Virus record (IMG/VR): IMGVR_UViG_3300033571_008036 | Coordinates: 1 to 52,462 of that record | DNA: 52,462 nucleotides | Reading direction: 5' to 3' (one strand) | From: a virus | Shown here: piece after piece, positions 24,492 to 32,416 of the stretch | Layout: each line of letters starts with the position of its first letter | Numbering within the stretch: position 1 is the first letter of the stretch | The notes under the pieces: model-generated | The model's database searches: none | What the model saw: the letters and a program-made list of their open reading frames with translations, nothing else | Told to the model about the DNA's origin: nothing | Translations under genes and position numbers: made by a program

Positions 24492-24761
24492 ATGAAGAGA
24501 AAACATTACTATTATTTTGAACTGTCAAAAGGCGATGGCTATCTTTTATATGATGGGGAGAGTCTAATTAAGTTGGACTCTCCTCTTTCTATTGGCAATG
24601 AACGTGAAGTCAAAAATGCGGTTGCCAAGTTGGATAAAGATGCCATAGTCACTTATTGTAATTTGAGAAATATAGATATACGATCTGATAAGATACTATT
24701 TGACTTTAAGCGTACTATGACTATAGACTATGCTGAACGAAATAAAAAGAAAACTGAATGA
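24492..24761 (+). CDS. Unknown 89-aa protein
   Basis: A small protein with an aromatic N-terminus (KRKHYYYFELSKGDGYLLYDG) and a charged C-terminus. No family is recognised. Its stop overlaps the start of the DruA-like gene (ATGA), so the two are probably translated together. The codons for GESLIKLDSP contain an inverted repeat (24555-24585), described separately. Confidence 0.5.
   Translation: MKRKHYYYFELSKGDGYLLYDGESLIKLDSPLSIGNEREVKNAVAKLDKDAIVTYCNLRNIDIRSDKILFDFKRTMTIDYAERNKKKTE
24555..24585 (+). repeat. Inverted repeat inside a short gene
   Basis: GGGGAGAGTC (24555-24564) and GACTCTCCTC (24576-24585) pair with one G-T wobble around an 11-base loop and are followed by TTTCT. The hairpin is inside the coding frame 24492-24761. 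It resembles a weak terminator or attenuator, but its T tract is poor. Confidence 0.35.
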
Positions 24762-25951
24762 ACGAAGACCATCCATTTTTTGATGTAGATCAATTCAAAT
24801 TTGATGAGAAACTAGAAAAACAAAAGTTCATAGACAATATGAACTATTTGAAAGCTATGAGCGTAGAAGAAGCTACGTTTTATAAGAAGTGGGATGAGGT
24901 AAAGGATTATCGTGATGATTTTGCATCAAGATCTGATGATGTAAAATATAAAATCTGGAAACCCAAGGACATTTACAATGAAGAGTTGACTCTGAAAGAG
25001 TTGGAAGAGTTGAATCCAACCATTGTACATGTAGAGACGGAACAACAAGAGTTGGATTGGTTGATGTTGCGTGTGTTCTGTCATACTATGGAGTTTAGTC
25101 AAACTCCCGGTAGGTTCTTAAAGTTTCTTATTACAGACGGTAACAGCGAACGTACACGTTATCTGGGAGCTGTATCTGTATCAAGTGATGTTATTACTAT
25201 TACAGATCGGGATAAGTACATTGGGTGGACACCCAAAAATAAGTTGGAAGATGGTAAGTTGGTACATAGTGCTATTGGAAGTTGTATTATGAGTACTCAA
25301 CCGTTTGGATACAATTTTTTGGGTGGTAAGCTGGTTGCATGTTTAGTTACATCGTCAGTTGTCAGAGATGTTTGGAAGAAATTGTACAATCAAACACTGG
25401 TAGGTATGACTACAACCAGTTTATATGGTAGTTATAGTATGTATAACAGTCTAAAGTGGTGGCACAAGTGTGGTACAAGTGCTGGAAAAATACCTATTAA
25501 ACCGGATGATACAGTGTATGAAAAGTGGCACAACTGGATTAAGGAAAATAAAGCGGATGAGTATAATAAGAAAATGACACAGAAAGATGATGTTTCTGGA
25601 CCTGTAACTGGTGCCAAGCAAAGAGTCATCAGCATGATTTTTCAACATTTAAACATCAAGACTCAAGATTATGTTCATGGATATGAACGTGGTGTATATT
25701 ATAGTAGTTTTTATGAGAATACCCGAGAGTTTTTGCAAGGTAAAGTTACTGAAGATCAATTGGTTATGAAGAAGTTGTTTTCGGATGATACCAAGTCTAT
25801 TTTGGATTGGTGGCGAGTGAAAGCTAAAGACCGATATTTGAAATTGAAAACCGAAAACAATCTTAAGAAGGATGTGTTGTATTATAATGCCATAATGGAT
25901 ATGTCATATCAGACTGCTAAGAACAACTTTTTTCAAGACGTTGGTCGATAG
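24758..25951 (+). CDS. DruA-like (DUF4338) protein
   Basis: A 397-residue protein. Residues ~120-270 show the pattern of the DUF4338/DruA family: RYLGAVSVSSD, RDKYIGWTPKNK, then GYNFLGGKLVACLV, VGMTTTSLYGS and KCGTSAGKIPIKP. DruA proteins are known from the Druantia anti-phage system and occur as solo genes in other contexts; their biochemical role is not established. The N-terminal 100 residues are charged and helical and the C-terminal 130 are a separate helical region. The druB-E partners are absent, so this is a solo gene. It is translationally coupled to an 89-residue protein. The assignment rests on remembered family patterns and should be checked with profiles. Confidence 0.5.
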   Translation: MNEDHPFFDVDQFKFDEKLEKQKFIDNMNYLKAMSVEEATFYKKWDEVKDYRDDFASRSDDVKYKIWKPKDIYNEELTLKELEELNPTIVHVETEQQELDWLMLRVFCHTMEFSQTPGRFLKFLITDGNSERTRYLGAVSVSSDVITITDRDKYIGWTPKNKLEDGKLVHSAIGSCIMSTQPFGYNFLGGKLVACLVTSSVVRDVWKKLYNQTLVGMTTTSLYGSYSMYNSLKWWHKCGTSAGKIPIKPDDTVYEKWHNWIKENKADEYNKKMTQKDDVSGPVTGAKQRVISMIFQHLNIKTQDYVHGYERGVYYSSFYENTREFLQGKVTEDQLVMKKLFSDDTKSILDWWRVKAKDRYLKLKTENNLKKDVLYYNAIMDMSYQTAKNNFFQDVGR

Positions 25952-25986
25952 TTGTATATTTATATGGCACAATAACTGGGACTTTT

Positions 25987-26595
25987 GTGCTAGACTTTAT
26001 ATCTTATAATAGATTCAATACGTTTATAGATCGTGTATTGACAGTTCGAAAGACTGTTACATCTACGTCCTATGTTGATAACTCAGCGGACGACTTGTTC
26101 ACTGGTCCCATAGGTACAATTCTTCAAAAAAGAGGAAACGTATTTTCTTATAAATATCCAAATGACTCGGACTTTACAGTTATAAATTATGCGAATAATT
26201 CGATAGAAAGTTTATGTAATAAATACTCAGTATTGTTAAATAGCGGACTTAATAAGAACGTTACATGGGTTAAAACGAATAATAGTCCCGGCAAAAAATG
26301 GCAAAATCGTGGAATTAAGAGCCAAGATTGTATCATCTGTGAAATAACACCATCATCTCCTTGTTCAACGCCAATCGTCACATATATTGTACCAACGCCA
26401 TATACCTATTATGTCTATAACTTGGGTGATATTACTGTGGGAACATTAACTGTCACGACGTTGATTGTTGAGAGTACGACTAATTGTCCACCAACGGTTG
26501 CAGGTACAATTGGACAAGTTTCAGTATGTGAGAATTATCTCTATATTTATGATGGAAGCGAATGGAAACGTTTTGAACTTTCTACTTATTATTGA
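25987..26595 (+). CDS. Tail-appendage-like protein with a duplicated C-terminal module
   Basis: The only start that gives this frame is GTG at 25987; a stop lies 15 bases upstream in frame. The 202-residue protein has an N-terminal part of unknown fold and a C-terminal ~65 residues (LTVTTLIVESTTNC, then GQVSVCENYLYIYDGSEWKR) nearly repeated by the next gene. The GQ...LYxYDGSxWKR ending is typical of phage tail-fibre or appendage proteins. It stands apart from the tail cluster at the left of the window. A host-contact or virion-surface role is plausible. Confidence 0.55.
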   Translation: MLDFISYNRFNTFIDRVLTVRKTVTSTSYVDNSADDLFTGPIGTILQKRGNVFSYKYPNDSDFTVINYANNSIESLCNKYSVLLNSGLNKNVTWVKTNNSPGKKWQNRGIKSQDCIICEITPSSPCSTPIVTYIVPTPYTYYVYNLGDITVGTLTVTTLIVESTTNCPPTVAGTIGQVSVCENYLYIYDGSEWKRFELSTYY

Positions 26596-26597
26596 TT

Positions 26598-26789
26598 ATG
26601 CCAACCACGTATGATGAAATAATAGCAGGTACCGCTACGATTACTACATTGATTGTAGATAATTCTGCTGCGTGTACTCCTACGCCAAGTACAGCTGGTA
26701 CGTTTGGTCAGATTATCATTTGTGAAAATTACATTTACGTTTATGATGGAAGTCAGTGGAAACGTGGCGAGTTGACTGTATATTCTTAA
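26598..26789 (+). CDS. 63-aa paralogue of the preceding C-terminal module
   Basis: Starts at ATG 26598, two bases after the preceding stop. The protein is little more than one copy of the module seen at the end of the preceding gene: TATITTLIVDNSAACTP, then GQIIICENYIYVYDGSQWKR. Roughly half the aligned residues are the same, so this is a tandem duplication of a domain, here as a stand-alone protein. It could form homotrimers, or mixed trimers with its neighbour, at a virion surface. Confidence 0.6.
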   Translation: MPTTYDEIIAGTATITTLIVDNSAACTPTPSTAGTFGQIIICENYIYVYDGSQWKRGELTVYS

Positions 26790-26797
26790 AAAAAGTC

Positions 26798-26826
26798 TTT
26801 ACACTGATCGTGGTTCGTGATAACGT
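26798..26826 (+). promoter_or_regulatory. Possible promoter of the UV endonuclease gene
   Basis: TTTACA at 26798-26803, 17 bp spacer, TAACGT at 26821-26826, ending 7 bases before ATG 26834. It matches the near-leaderless spacing of other predicted promoters here, but both boxes are weaker. Confidence 0.3.
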
Positions 26827-26833
26827 ATTTTTC

Positions 26834-27781
26834 ATGCGTAACCTACGTTTCGGGCTCTGTTGCATCTCACTCAAACTTCAAGAACAAGGAATCAAGTCGT
26901 CTACCATGACGAAAACTCGATTTCTTCAACTGGAACGACGGGAAGCAGAAAAAATTGTAGCAGATCGTACCCTCAACAATGTTCAAGTCACTCGTAAAAC
27001 TCTTGAATATTGTGCTTCTAAGAATTGGACATACCGAGTGAGTAGTGGAATGATGCCGTTGGAAACTCTTCCTGAAGCCAATCTTTGTATTGAAAACACT
27101 TACAATTTTGACTTCATCAAACAGGAGTTTGATAAGTGTGTCGAAGTTATTCGTAAGAACAAGATTCGTTGTTCAACTCACCCTGATCAGTTTGTGGTAC
27201 CTGCTAGTGCAAATCCACAGACTGTACAAAAATCGATTCAAGAGTTGATCATGCACGGCAAAATGATGGATTATCTTGGACTTCCACAAAGTTATGATGC
27301 TCCCATCAATATACACATGAATTGTTTCAAAGGAGCTGATCTAAAAGACATTGCAAAACGCTTTATTGACGTATACAACGCTTTTCCTGTGAGTGTGAAG
27401 AGTAGATTGGTTTTGGAGAATGAAGACAAGCCTAATAGTTGGAACGTGGAACAACTGTATGAACATGTGTATCAACAGACTGGAATTCCGATTACTTATG
27501 ACAATTTGCATTTTCGGTGCAATCCGGGTCGTCAAACTGCCGATGAAGCAATTGTTATGGCGAAAAACACATGGCAACAATATGTTCCAATGTTTCACTT
27601 TAGCGATAATGATCCGGCTGAAAAAAATGTTCGTGCACATGGTTATTATGCCACATCGTTTCCGGAAGAATTTCATAACATCAACTGTCCGTTAGACTTG
27701 GAAATGGAGTTTAAAGCCAAAGATTACGCTATTGAAAAGTTTCAAAATGAGTTTAATAAAAGAATTAATTTTGTTGACTAA
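26834..27781 (+). CDS. uvsE: UV damage endonuclease (UvsE/UVDE family)
   Basis: Starts at MRNLRFGLCCISL, the typical beginning of UVDE proteins; an in-frame ATG at 26756 would overlap the previous gene and is rejected. The 315-residue TIM-barrel enzyme nicks DNA 5' of UV photoproducts. Metal-site residues are visible along the barrel: CSTHPDQFV, HMNCFKG, LVLENED, ITYDNLHF and MFHFSDND, in the order and spacing of the family. T4 instead uses the unrelated pyrimidine-dimer glycosylase DenV. Repair of sunlight damage in the phage's own genome is the likely purpose, which suits an illuminated aquatic habitat. Confidence 0.88.
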   Translation: MRNLRFGLCCISLKLQEQGIKSSTMTKTRFLQLERREAEKIVADRTLNNVQVTRKTLEYCASKNWTYRVSSGMMPLETLPEANLCIENTYNFDFIKQEFDKCVEVIRKNKIRCSTHPDQFVVPASANPQTVQKSIQELIMHGKMMDYLGLPQSYDAPINIHMNCFKGADLKDIAKRFIDVYNAFPVSVKSRLVLENEDKPNSWNVEQLYEHVYQQTGIPITYDNLHFRCNPGRQTADEAIVMAKNTWQQYVPMFHFSDNDPAEKNVRAHGYYATSFPEEFHNINCPLDLEMEFKAKDYAIEKFQNEFNKRINFVD

Positions 27782-27801
27782 TAGAATAGTTATGGTATGA
27801 T
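27774..27801 (+). promoter_or_regulatory. Predicted promoter of the basic 97-aa protein gene
   Basis: TTGACT at 27774-27779 (overlapping the end of uvsE), 16 bp spacer, TATGAT at 27796-27801. The leader of ~50 bases contains a 6-bp hairpin (GTTAGT at 27810, ACTAAC at 27822) and an A-rich stretch before the ATG. Confidence 0.5.
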
Positions 27802-27856
27802 GTAGGTATGTTAGTTAAAAGACTAACGAAACAAAACAAAAAAAGATAAAAGTTAT

Positions 27857-28150
27857 ATGAAGATTATTAATGATTCACGTAGTAAGACGTATTTTATTCA
27901 ACGCAAGACTGCCGCAATCAATACTTATATTGCGGGACCAACGAATGGAGCTCATCGGGCTACTCGTTTGACTATCCAATCTGGAAAGACTCGGTTGGAT
28001 CTCAACGGTCGTCAGATTCGTACCCTTCGTGAGGTGCTTGATAAGAGCAAGAGTTTTGCTGGAGTTCGTACACGTGTTACTCGTCGTAACGCTGCTAAGC
28101 CGGTTAAGACTACTAAGCCAGTCAAGCCTTCTAAGCCCGTTAAGAAGTAA
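27857..28150 (+). CDS. Small basic protein with Lys/Pro tail
   Basis: A 97-residue, strongly basic protein. Residues 1-70 are a compact region with many Thr/Arg (GAHRATRLTIQSGKTRLDLNG) and a helix (RQIRTLREVLDKSKSF). The C-terminal 25 residues are a KPVKTTKPVKPSKPVKK tail reminiscent of histone H1-like or nucleoid-binding tails. It probably binds nucleic acid; a host takeover or DNA-packing role is conceivable. It has its own promoter and an A-rich leader. No family is recognised. Confidence 0.55.
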   Translation: MKIINDSRSKTYFIQRKTAAINTYIAGPTNGAHRATRLTIQSGKTRLDLNGRQIRTLREVLDKSKSFAGVRTRVTRRNAAKPVKTTKPVKPSKPVKK

Positions 28151-28170
28151 AACACTAAACTGTAGAGAGT

Positions 28171-28317
28171 ATGGGAAAGACTTATAGACGTAATTCGGAC
28201 GCATTTGAACGTAAACGTAAAAACAAAAACCGTATGGATCCTTTCAAAGGAAAGTCTAAACCGGTAAAGTTTGATAAAAATCGAGTACTAGGAAAAGACG
28301 ACGAAGAATATGTATAA
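28171..28317 (+). CDS. Small basic 48-aa protein
   Basis: An ATG at 28171 opens a 48-residue frame: MGKTYRRNSDAFERKRKN followed by Lys/Arg-rich sequence and an acidic end (GKDDEEYV). Its stop overlaps the start of the next gene, and GAGAG lies 6 bases before the ATG. Size, spacing and overlap fit a real gene; the basic start suggests nucleic-acid binding. No family is recognised. Confidence 0.55.
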   Translation: MGKTYRRNSDAFERKRKNKNRMDPFKGKSKPVKFDKNRVLGKDDEEYV

Positions 28318-28624
28318 AAAGATTATACTTACATTATGTGTAGTATTATCTTTGTTGACCTATAAGTTTGATGCACTGATACCACTGGGATTCGTCCTAG
28401 TGGTATTTTATTTGTATCAGGTTCACAAGATGTTACTAATTAACAAAAAAATCATTGATGACAACACATCGGAAATGAATAATGTTATAACAACTTTACT
28501 TAATAATCAGAAGGTGTTAAAGTCAGATCTTAGATTAATAAAACACGAAGTTGATAAACATCATGGCAACAAAAAAACCATCACCAAAGAAGTCAAAAAA
28601 GGAATCGACCGACAACAACAGTAA
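28310..28624 (+). CDS. Small membrane protein with helical cytoplasmic tail
   Basis: A 104-residue protein with two hydrophobic segments, residues ~4-18 (IILTLCVVLSLLTY) and ~22-40 (ALIPLGFVLVVFYLYQV), then a charged amphipathic helix with heptad-like Leu/Ile spacing (NVITTLLNNQKVLKSDLRLI) and a basic end. The layout is like small holin- or antiholin-like membrane proteins, but no lysis genes are near. The gene overlaps the previous stop by 8 bases and the following gene by 62 bases, in a different frame. Confidence 0.5.
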   Translation: MYKKIILTLCVVLSLLTYKFDALIPLGFVLVVFYLYQVHKMLLINKKIIDDNTSEMNNVITTLLNNQKVLKSDLRLIKHEVDKHHGNKKTITKEVKKGIDRQQQ

Positions 28625-29078
28625 TGTGCCAAAATCATTGGGTTTGTTTGATCACGTTAACCATATACGAGGTGTACAAAATCCAAAGTACTTTTCAACT
28701 CTGAGTGAGGCTGATAAAAAGAGTTTTGCTCATGTCATGTTAATGAAGTTTTTGTCAATGGATCGTAACGCTCTTGATTCTCTATCATATATTGGCAAAT
28801 ATCAAGATAGTATGCCATCTGAGAATTTTTATGATGTGTTGATTGCTATCGTTCCTCGTACCAGTCAGTTTCATAAGTATATTAAAGCTGGCAAGAATAA
28901 ATATGATGATGAGTTTTACAAACTATTGGCACAATGGTATGAATGTTCATCATCAGAAGCGGAGGAATATTCTGAAATTTTAGGTCAAACTGACAATGGA
29001 ATCAGAGAAATGATCAATATATGTAAAGCATACGGTTTGACTGATGGTGAAGTAGAAAAATTAATGACAAATGAATAA
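28563..29078 (+). CDS. Clamp-loader small subunit (gp62-like)
   Basis: Starts at ATG 28563 (MATKKPSPKKSKKES), inside the end of the membrane-protein gene. The 171-residue protein has the pattern of gp62-type clamp-loader A subunits: LGLFDHVNHIRGVQNPKYF, then ADKKSFAHVMLMKFLSM, TSQFHKYIKAGKNKYDDEF and a final helix near ECSSSEAEEYSEIL. gp62 works with the ATPase gp44 to load the sliding clamp gp45 for the family B polymerase; both partners are outside this window. Its Lys-rich N-terminus is unusual. It overlaps the dNMP kinase gene by 8 bases. Confidence 0.6.
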   Translation: MATKKPSPKKSKKESTDNNSNVPKSLGLFDHVNHIRGVQNPKYFSTLSEADKKSFAHVMLMKFLSMDRNALDSLSYIGKYQDSMPSENFYDVLIAIVPRTSQFHKYIKAGKNKYDDEFYKLLAQWYECSSSEAEEYSEILGQTDNGIREMINICKAYGLTDGEVEKLMTNE

Positions 29079-29736
29079 AAAAGTTTACATCGGAATATCA
29101 GGCGTTGCAAGATCGGGCAAAAACTTGTTTTGTGACATTTCAAAGAAAATAATCACCGAAACATATGGACTATCATGTAGTTCTTATGCATTAGCATTTT
29201 ATCTCAAGAATGACTGTAAGGAGTTTGTACGGGAGAAATTGGGATTGGACGTGTTTACTGAGAATACTGAAGATAAAAAGGTATTTCGAGATATGCTTGT
29301 GTGGTATGGTGATGTAAAACGTAAACAAACACATGGACGTTATTGGACTGAGAAACTTCAATCTGATATGGAAAAGGATAATTCGGATGTTATTTTTATA
29401 ACGGACATTCGATATAATTTTTATCCAAAAGATGAAGTGTATTGGATTGCTAACGATTTGCAAGGTAAGTTAATTCATATTTCCAAGTACACATACGGCT
29501 TTCCTACAGATGGTAGACGTATTCGTAGTGACATTGCAAATACTACGCAAAAGATTTGGATTGATCCTGCGAATGATCATGAACGTTGGAATGATCCTAA
29601 GGTTAAGGCCGAATCGGATTTTGTTGTTGAATGGCCTCATGTGAAATCTGAAGGAAAGACATATCAAGATATCATTAACGATGAAACTCTTGTTAAAATT
29701 GTATCTCCAATTTATGAAACTCTATTCAAGAAATGA
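29071..29736 (+). CDS. Deoxynucleoside monophosphate kinase (T4 gp1-like)
   Basis: A 221-residue P-loop kinase that phosphorylates dNMPs to dNDPs for phage DNA synthesis. It starts MNKKVYIGISGVARSGKN with the P-loop at 11-18 (GVARSGKN). VIFITDIRYNFYP and the basic RRIRSD segment fit the acceptor and LID regions of the gp1 family. It works with ribonucleotide reductase and dUTPase in the same precursor pathway. The downstream rmlA gene overlaps by 4 bases, linking nucleotide and sugar-nucleotide genes on one message. In T4 the gp1 enzyme handles the modified dHMP; a modified base here is possible but unproven. Confidence 0.75.
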   Translation: MNKKVYIGISGVARSGKNLFCDISKKIITETYGLSCSSYALAFYLKNDCKEFVREKLGLDVFTENTEDKKVFRDMLVWYGDVKRKQTHGRYWTEKLQSDMEKDNSDVIFITDIRYNFYPKDEVYWIANDLQGKLIHISKYTYGFPTDGRRIRSDIANTTQKIWIDPANDHERWNDPKVKAESDFVVEWPHVKSEGKTYQDIINDETLVKIVSPIYETLFKK

Positions 29737-30572
29737 AAGGCATCATTTTATCTGGCGGAACTGGTAGTAGGTTATATCCACTTACATGTGCAAGTAACAA
29801 ACAGTTATTGCCTGTGTTTGATAAACCCATGATTTATTATCCTTTGTCAACTTTGATTAACAAAGGAATAAGAGAAATCATGATTATATCTACACCTAAA
29901 TGGATTCCTGAGTACAAATCGTTATTTGGAAATGGAAAACATTTGGGATTGAAGATTGTATATGGTGTACAACCAGAACCAAAAGGTATTGCACAATCAT
30001 TTTTGATTGCTGAGGAGTTCCTTAAAAAGGATTGTGTATCTTTGATACTTGGTGATAATATTATTTTTGGAACATCAGTGGATACGTTATTGTCACCTGC
30101 ACATATCTTAGCGTATTCTGTCACAAACCCACGGGATTATGGTGTAGTTGAGTTTTCTTATGATGGACGAGTAAAGTCCATAGAAGAGAAACCAGATGTG
30201 CCTAAGAGTAAATTTGCTGTTCCCGGTTTATATTTTTATGACAATACAGTAGTGGGTATAGCTAAAAAATTAAAACCATCTGCCAGAGGTGAATTAGAAA
30301 TAACTGACGTTAACAAAGTCTTTCTTGAACGAAACGAGTTATATGCAACGTTGATGAAACGTGGATCTGTATGGTTAGACGCAGGTACACCCACAACATT
30401 GGCACAAGCAAGTAATTATGTTCAAACTATTCAAGAACGTCAGGGTATTAAGATTGCGTGTGTTGAAGAAGATTGCTTGAGTCGTGGATTTATTAATGTG
30501 GATCAGTTTAAAAAGATCATTGAAAAAACACCAAAGTCGGAATATAGAAATTATTTAGAATCGATCATATGA
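29733..30572 (+). CDS. rmlA: Glucose-1-phosphate thymidylyltransferase
   Basis: A 279-residue nucleotidyltransferase making dTDP-glucose from glucose-1-phosphate and dTTP. Diagnostic segments are present: GGTGSRLYPLT (8-18), KQLLPVFDKPMIYYPL (23-38), the GDNI motif near residue 108, and GLYFYDN and GELEITDVN. Length is near the usual 290 residues and no key residue is missing. It overlaps the dNMP kinase gene (ATGA) and is followed by the RmlD-like and RmlB genes, so it starts a dTDP-deoxysugar pathway feeding the glycosyltransferases. Confidence 0.92.
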   Translation: MKGIILSGGTGSRLYPLTCASNKQLLPVFDKPMIYYPLSTLINKGIREIMIISTPKWIPEYKSLFGNGKHLGLKIVYGVQPEPKGIAQSFLIAEEFLKKDCVSLILGDNIIFGTSVDTLLSPAHILAYSVTNPRDYGVVEFSYDGRVKSIEEKPDVPKSKFAVPGLYFYDNTVVGIAKKLKPSARGELEITDVNKVFLERNELYATLMKRGSVWLDAGTPTTLAQASNYVQTIQERQGIKIACVEEDCLSRGFINVDQFKKIIEKTPKSEYRNYLESII

Positions 30573-30587
30573 TATATATGATCGGTT

Positions 30588-31454
30588 ATGATTTTACTAT
30601 TAGGTGCAAGTGGTTATATTGGACAAGAATTCAATAAACAATTATTTCAAAACAGCTTACCCGTTCGAAATTGTTCGATTCCTACAAAGGAACTGACATA
30701 TACACAGTTGGAATTGTTACATAAAGCATTAAAGTTAACTACTATAGTTAACTGTGCGGGTTATACAGGCAAACCTAACGTTGATGCTTGTGAATCCGAT
30801 AAACACAACACAATTTATGGCAATGTAGTGGTACCAGAATTGTTATCACTATTTTGCCGTAACAATGGATTGACATTTGGACATGTATCGTCTGGCTGTA
30901 TTTATACAGGACGTAGAACAGACGGTCAACCATTTACTGAAGAAGACCGTCCAAACTTTAGTTTTGAACAAAATAACTGTAGTTTTTACAGTGGAACAAA
31001 GGCACTTTCCGAAGACCTGATTAGAAAAAACTGGGAAAATCATTATATTTGGAGATTGCGTATTCCATTTGAAGAAAAACACAATCCTCGAAATTATTTA
31101 TCCAAGATGTTGAATTATAAGAAGTTGTTGGATGCTGAAAACTCAATTTCCAATAAGTTTGATTTTGTTAATGCGTGTGTTCAATCACTGAGAAAAAAGA
31201 TTCCGTATGGTACTTATAATGTTACTAATACTGGATTTGTAACCACCAAACAAGTTATTGAAAAGATGCAAAAGACTATTGCAAAAGATAAAGTGTTTGA
31301 GTTTTTTGATAACGAAGACGATTTTTACAAGACTGCTGCAAAAACTCCACGGTCAAACTGTGTTATGAGTAATAAAAAGTTGCTTTCTACTGGTATAACG
31401 ATGCGAACGGTTGATGAAGCGTTGGATGATTGTTTGAATAACTGGAAGGAATAA
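30588..31454 (+). CDS. RmlD-like dTDP-sugar reductase/epimerase (SDR)
   Basis: A 288-residue extended SDR enzyme. NAD(P) binding is GASGYIG (6-12); the active site has the SSGCIYTG segment and YSGTK (Y134, K138). The sequence resembles RmlD (dTDP-4-dehydrorhamnose reductase) but is more divergent than RmlA and RmlB here, so a 4-reductase with other stereochemistry is possible. It lies between rmlA and rmlB. No RmlC epimerase is found in the window, so the final sugar may be dTDP-L-rhamnose only if RmlC comes from elsewhere. Confidence 0.7.
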   Translation: MILLLGASGYIGQEFNKQLFQNSLPVRNCSIPTKELTYTQLELLHKALKLTTIVNCAGYTGKPNVDACESDKHNTIYGNVVVPELLSLFCRNNGLTFGHVSSGCIYTGRRTDGQPFTEEDRPNFSFEQNNCSFYSGTKALSEDLIRKNWENHYIWRLRIPFEEKHNPRNYLSKMLNYKKLLDAENSISNKFDFVNACVQSLRKKIPYGTYNVTNTGFVTTKQVIEKMQKTIAKDKVFEFFDNEDDFYKTAAKTPRSNCVMSNKKLLSTGITMRTVDEALDDCLNNWKE

Positions 31455-31459
31455 TAACT

Positions 31460-32416
31460 ATGAAAAACATATTGGTTACTGGTGGATGTGGTTTTATCGG
31501 ATCACATTTTGTTGAAAAATTATTGAATGATCCTGATACTGGTCATATCATTAATGTTGATAAATTAACTTATGCTGCCAACAGAGATTTGAGGTTCAAT
31601 GTTGACCCACGATATAAACACTATGTTGCTGATATCAATGATGGTGTCATTTTGTGGCAAACGATGAATAAGTTTGATATTACACATGTGGTGAACTTTG
31701 CAGCAGAAACGCATGTTGACAATTCAATTTATACCCCCGATCCGTTTGTGACTACAAATATGTTGGGCACATATAATTTGTTGAAAGCAATCTATGATTA
31801 CGGAAAACTTGAAAAGTTCATTCATATTTCAACCGATGAAGTATATGGATCATTAAATTTAAAGGAAACGTCATTTAATGTAGACAGTCCATATAAACCA
31901 AACAGTCCATATTCAGCAACCAAAGCTGCAAGCGATTTGTTGGTACGTAGTTATAATAAAACATATAAAATACCTACGATTATTACAAATTGTAGTAACA
32001 ATTTTGGACCAAGACAACATAGTGAAAAGTTGATACCTACTTGCATTCGTAAGTTGAAAAACCGGGAGTCGATTCCTGTTTACGGAAGTGGTTGTAATGT
32101 TCGTGATTGGATTTATGTAAAAGACCATGTAAATTGCATTTGGGATGTTCTTGAAAATGGCGATATTGGTAAACAATACTTGATTGGGGGAAATAACGAA
32201 TTGACCAATCTTGAATTGATTGAACATATTAAAACTGTATATGAAGATGTTACAAATACAAAGGTAGATTACGATTATATTCAATATGTTGAAGATCGTA
32301 AGGGACATGATTTACGTTATGCTATTGATATGTTCGACTACGAACAAAAATTTGGTAAAGTCAACTATAATAACTTTACAGAAGCATTGAAAACCACTAT
32401 ACTCAGTTATCTATGA
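31460..32416 (+). CDS. rmlB: dTDP-glucose 4,6-dehydratase
   Basis: A 318-residue extended SDR that turns dTDP-glucose into dTDP-4-keto-6-deoxyglucose. NAD-binding GGCGFIG (8-14), the ISTDEVYG segment with the catalytic Thr-Asp-Glu, and YSATK (Y151, K155) are all present, followed by [17 protein letters not shown], which is diagnostic for RmlB. Normal length. It follows the RmlD-like gene by 5 bases and overlaps the next gene, a glycosyltransferase, by 4. Confidence 0.93.
   Translation: MKNILVTGGCGFIGSHFVEKLLNDPDTGHIINVDKLTYAANRDLRFNVDPRYKHYVADINDGVILWQTMNKFDITHVVNFAAETHVDNSIYTPDPFVTTNMLGTYNLLKAIYDYGKLEKFIHISTDEVYGSLNLKETSFNVDSPYKPNSPYSATKAASDLLVRSYNKTYKIPTIITNCSNNFGPRQHSEKLIPTCIRKLKNRESIPVYGSGCNVRDWIYVKDHVNCIWDVLENGDIGKQYLIGGNNELTNLELIEHIKTVYEDVTNTKVDYDYIQYVEDRKGHDLRYAIDMFDYEQKFGKVNYNNFTEALKTTILSYL

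Noticed and set aside
26151-26160. TATAAATA as a T4 late promoter
   Set aside because: It lies inside a coding sequence with no gene start downstream at the right distance; no consistent TATAAATA set was found before genes.
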